A stretch of 64,000 bases of DNA from an uncultured Desulfatitalea sp. (GTDB lineage: Bacteria; Desulfobacterota; Desulfobacteria; Desulfobacterales; Desulfosarcinaceae): positions 1 to 64,000 of the forward strand of contig CALMNL010000011.1 of assembly GCA_937868765.1 (NCBI GenBank), given 5' to 3'. Below the pieces are notes generated by a model. It was not told where the DNA came from. It saw nothing but the letters and a program-made list of their open reading frames with translations, and searched no databases. The translations under genes were made by a program, and so were the position numbers. Position 1 is the first letter of the stretch. Every line of letters begins with the position of its first letter. Below are positions 63,456-64,000 of the stretch, piece by piece.

Positions 63456-64000
63456 TCAGGCCTGCAGATCGATCTGGCGCCCCGTGCTTTTCCAGGATGG
63501 GCGCCGATCAGACCATTGCGGGTCATAGCCGCCCGAAAATCGAGGGGTGGTGGACTTATTGGTAGAAGTGGCACGCTCGCCGTGTTCCGTCGTCGATGCT
63601 TGCGCCGTTTCGGCTTTGCCGCTCTCTTGCGGCGGCGCTGCCGGGGCCGGTTCGGCGGTTTCGGCCGAGGGCGCACCGGCCTGGGTCTTTTCCGACCGGG
63701 CCCGGGCTTCGGCCTGGGCGGCGCGGGCCGCCACGGCCCGGTCGGTGCCCGAGGGCTGGGCCGGTGCCAGGGCCGCCCGCTGCACCTGCTGCATCTTGGC
63801 GATGGTGGCTTCGGGGGTGTTCTCGGCGCTCATATCGATCTGGACCTCGCCGCCCACCGCGTACGTCTTGCCGTCCGGTCCCCGCTGATACTCGTAGGCG
63901 GCGCCGCCCCGGACCACGCCGCCGCCGGCGGCCATGTGGGCCTGTTCGTGGGCCTTGACCTCGGCATCGCGCCGTTTCAGGTCGCTGACCTGCTGTTTTT
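63456..64000 (-). CDS. SprA-like putative metalloprotease, truncated by the window edge
   Basis: The C-terminal part of a larger protein whose N-terminus lies beyond 64000. It carries EVKAHEQAHMAAGGGVVRGG, i.e. the HEQAH (HExxH) zinc motif, then YEYQRGPDGKTYAVGGEVQI and ATIAKMQQVQRAALAPAQPS, which together match the SprA-related (putative metalloprotease) family. The remaining ~100 residues are low-complexity, alanine/glutamate-rich. An internal ATG at 63935 is not a real start, since the frame stays open to the edge. Confidence 0.75.
   Translation of the reverse strand, partial: KQQVSDLKRRDAEVKAHEQAHMAAGGGVVRGGAAYEYQRGPDGKTYAVGGEVQIDMSAENTPEATIAKMQQVQRAALAPAQPSGTDRAVAARAAQAEARARSEKTQAGAPSAETAEPAPAAPPQESGKAETAQASTTEHGERATSTNKSTTPRFSGGYDPQWSDRRPSWKSTGRQIDLQA

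Overview
The window (about 64 kb, mostly GC-rich) looks like chromosome of a strictly or facultatively anaerobic, Gram-negative deltaproteobacterium-type organism (Desulfobacterota, perhaps Desulfosarcina-like). This is inferred from a four-subunit ferredoxin-dependent 2-oxoacid oxidoreductase, a selenocysteine decoding factor (SelB), lipoproteins, type VI secretion genes and an RND copper pump. No rRNA or species marker is present, so the taxonomic call is an inference.

Region 1-4440 is an accessory stretch with lower GC. It holds an IS110-family transposase, a VOC-fold gene, a decayed IS1182-like transposase, and a pair of YeeE/YedE sulfur-transport half genes followed by TspO. The first YeeE/YedE half has an in-frame TGA exactly where the family has the conserved cysteine of its GGCTSGHG motif. 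A six-base-pair hairpin with a GGUCUG apical loop lies 21 nt after the TGA. I read it as a selenoprotein (Sec134) that has not been recognised by ordinary gene calling; SelB is encoded further on at 31237-33156.

Region 4.5-29.8 kb is mostly housekeeping. In order it carries an MscS channel, a class 3 lipase, a 1026-residue membrane protein of unknown family, two TRL-type lipoproteins, an RlmL-like rRNA methyltransferase, an ABC-F ATPase, a YcaO protein, a YdcF-like protein and an initiator tRNA. Next come DUF167, a hotdog thioesterase, ThrH and homoserine dehydrogenase (threonine/serine metabolism). These are followed by purM, tsaD, a KH-domain RNA binder, CreA, nagZ and mltG, and then a korDABC-type operon closed by a strong hairpin.

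Region 29.8-39.6 kb carries a DUF2333 protein, selB, a tiny membrane protein, an FHA protein, a large CHASE/PAS hybrid histidine kinase, a 62-residue protein with two CPExAC motifs and a CorC-like transporter. Region 39.8-49.4 kb is a compact type VI secretion operon for the baseplate and membrane complex only (tssE-F-G-J-K-L-M). Sheath, ClpV, Hcp and VgrG genes are not in the window. A PAS/LuxR regulator follows, then a chemoreceptor with a good sigma-28-type promoter, and cheW.

Region 53.5-60.6 kb is a minus-strand CusCBA-type Cu(I)/Ag(I) efflux operon with a His/Met-rich periplasmic protein and a lipoprotein at its end. The window closes with an unusual PEP-synthase-like protein lacking the usual PEP-binding barrel, and a truncated SprA-like putative metalloprotease running off the right edge.
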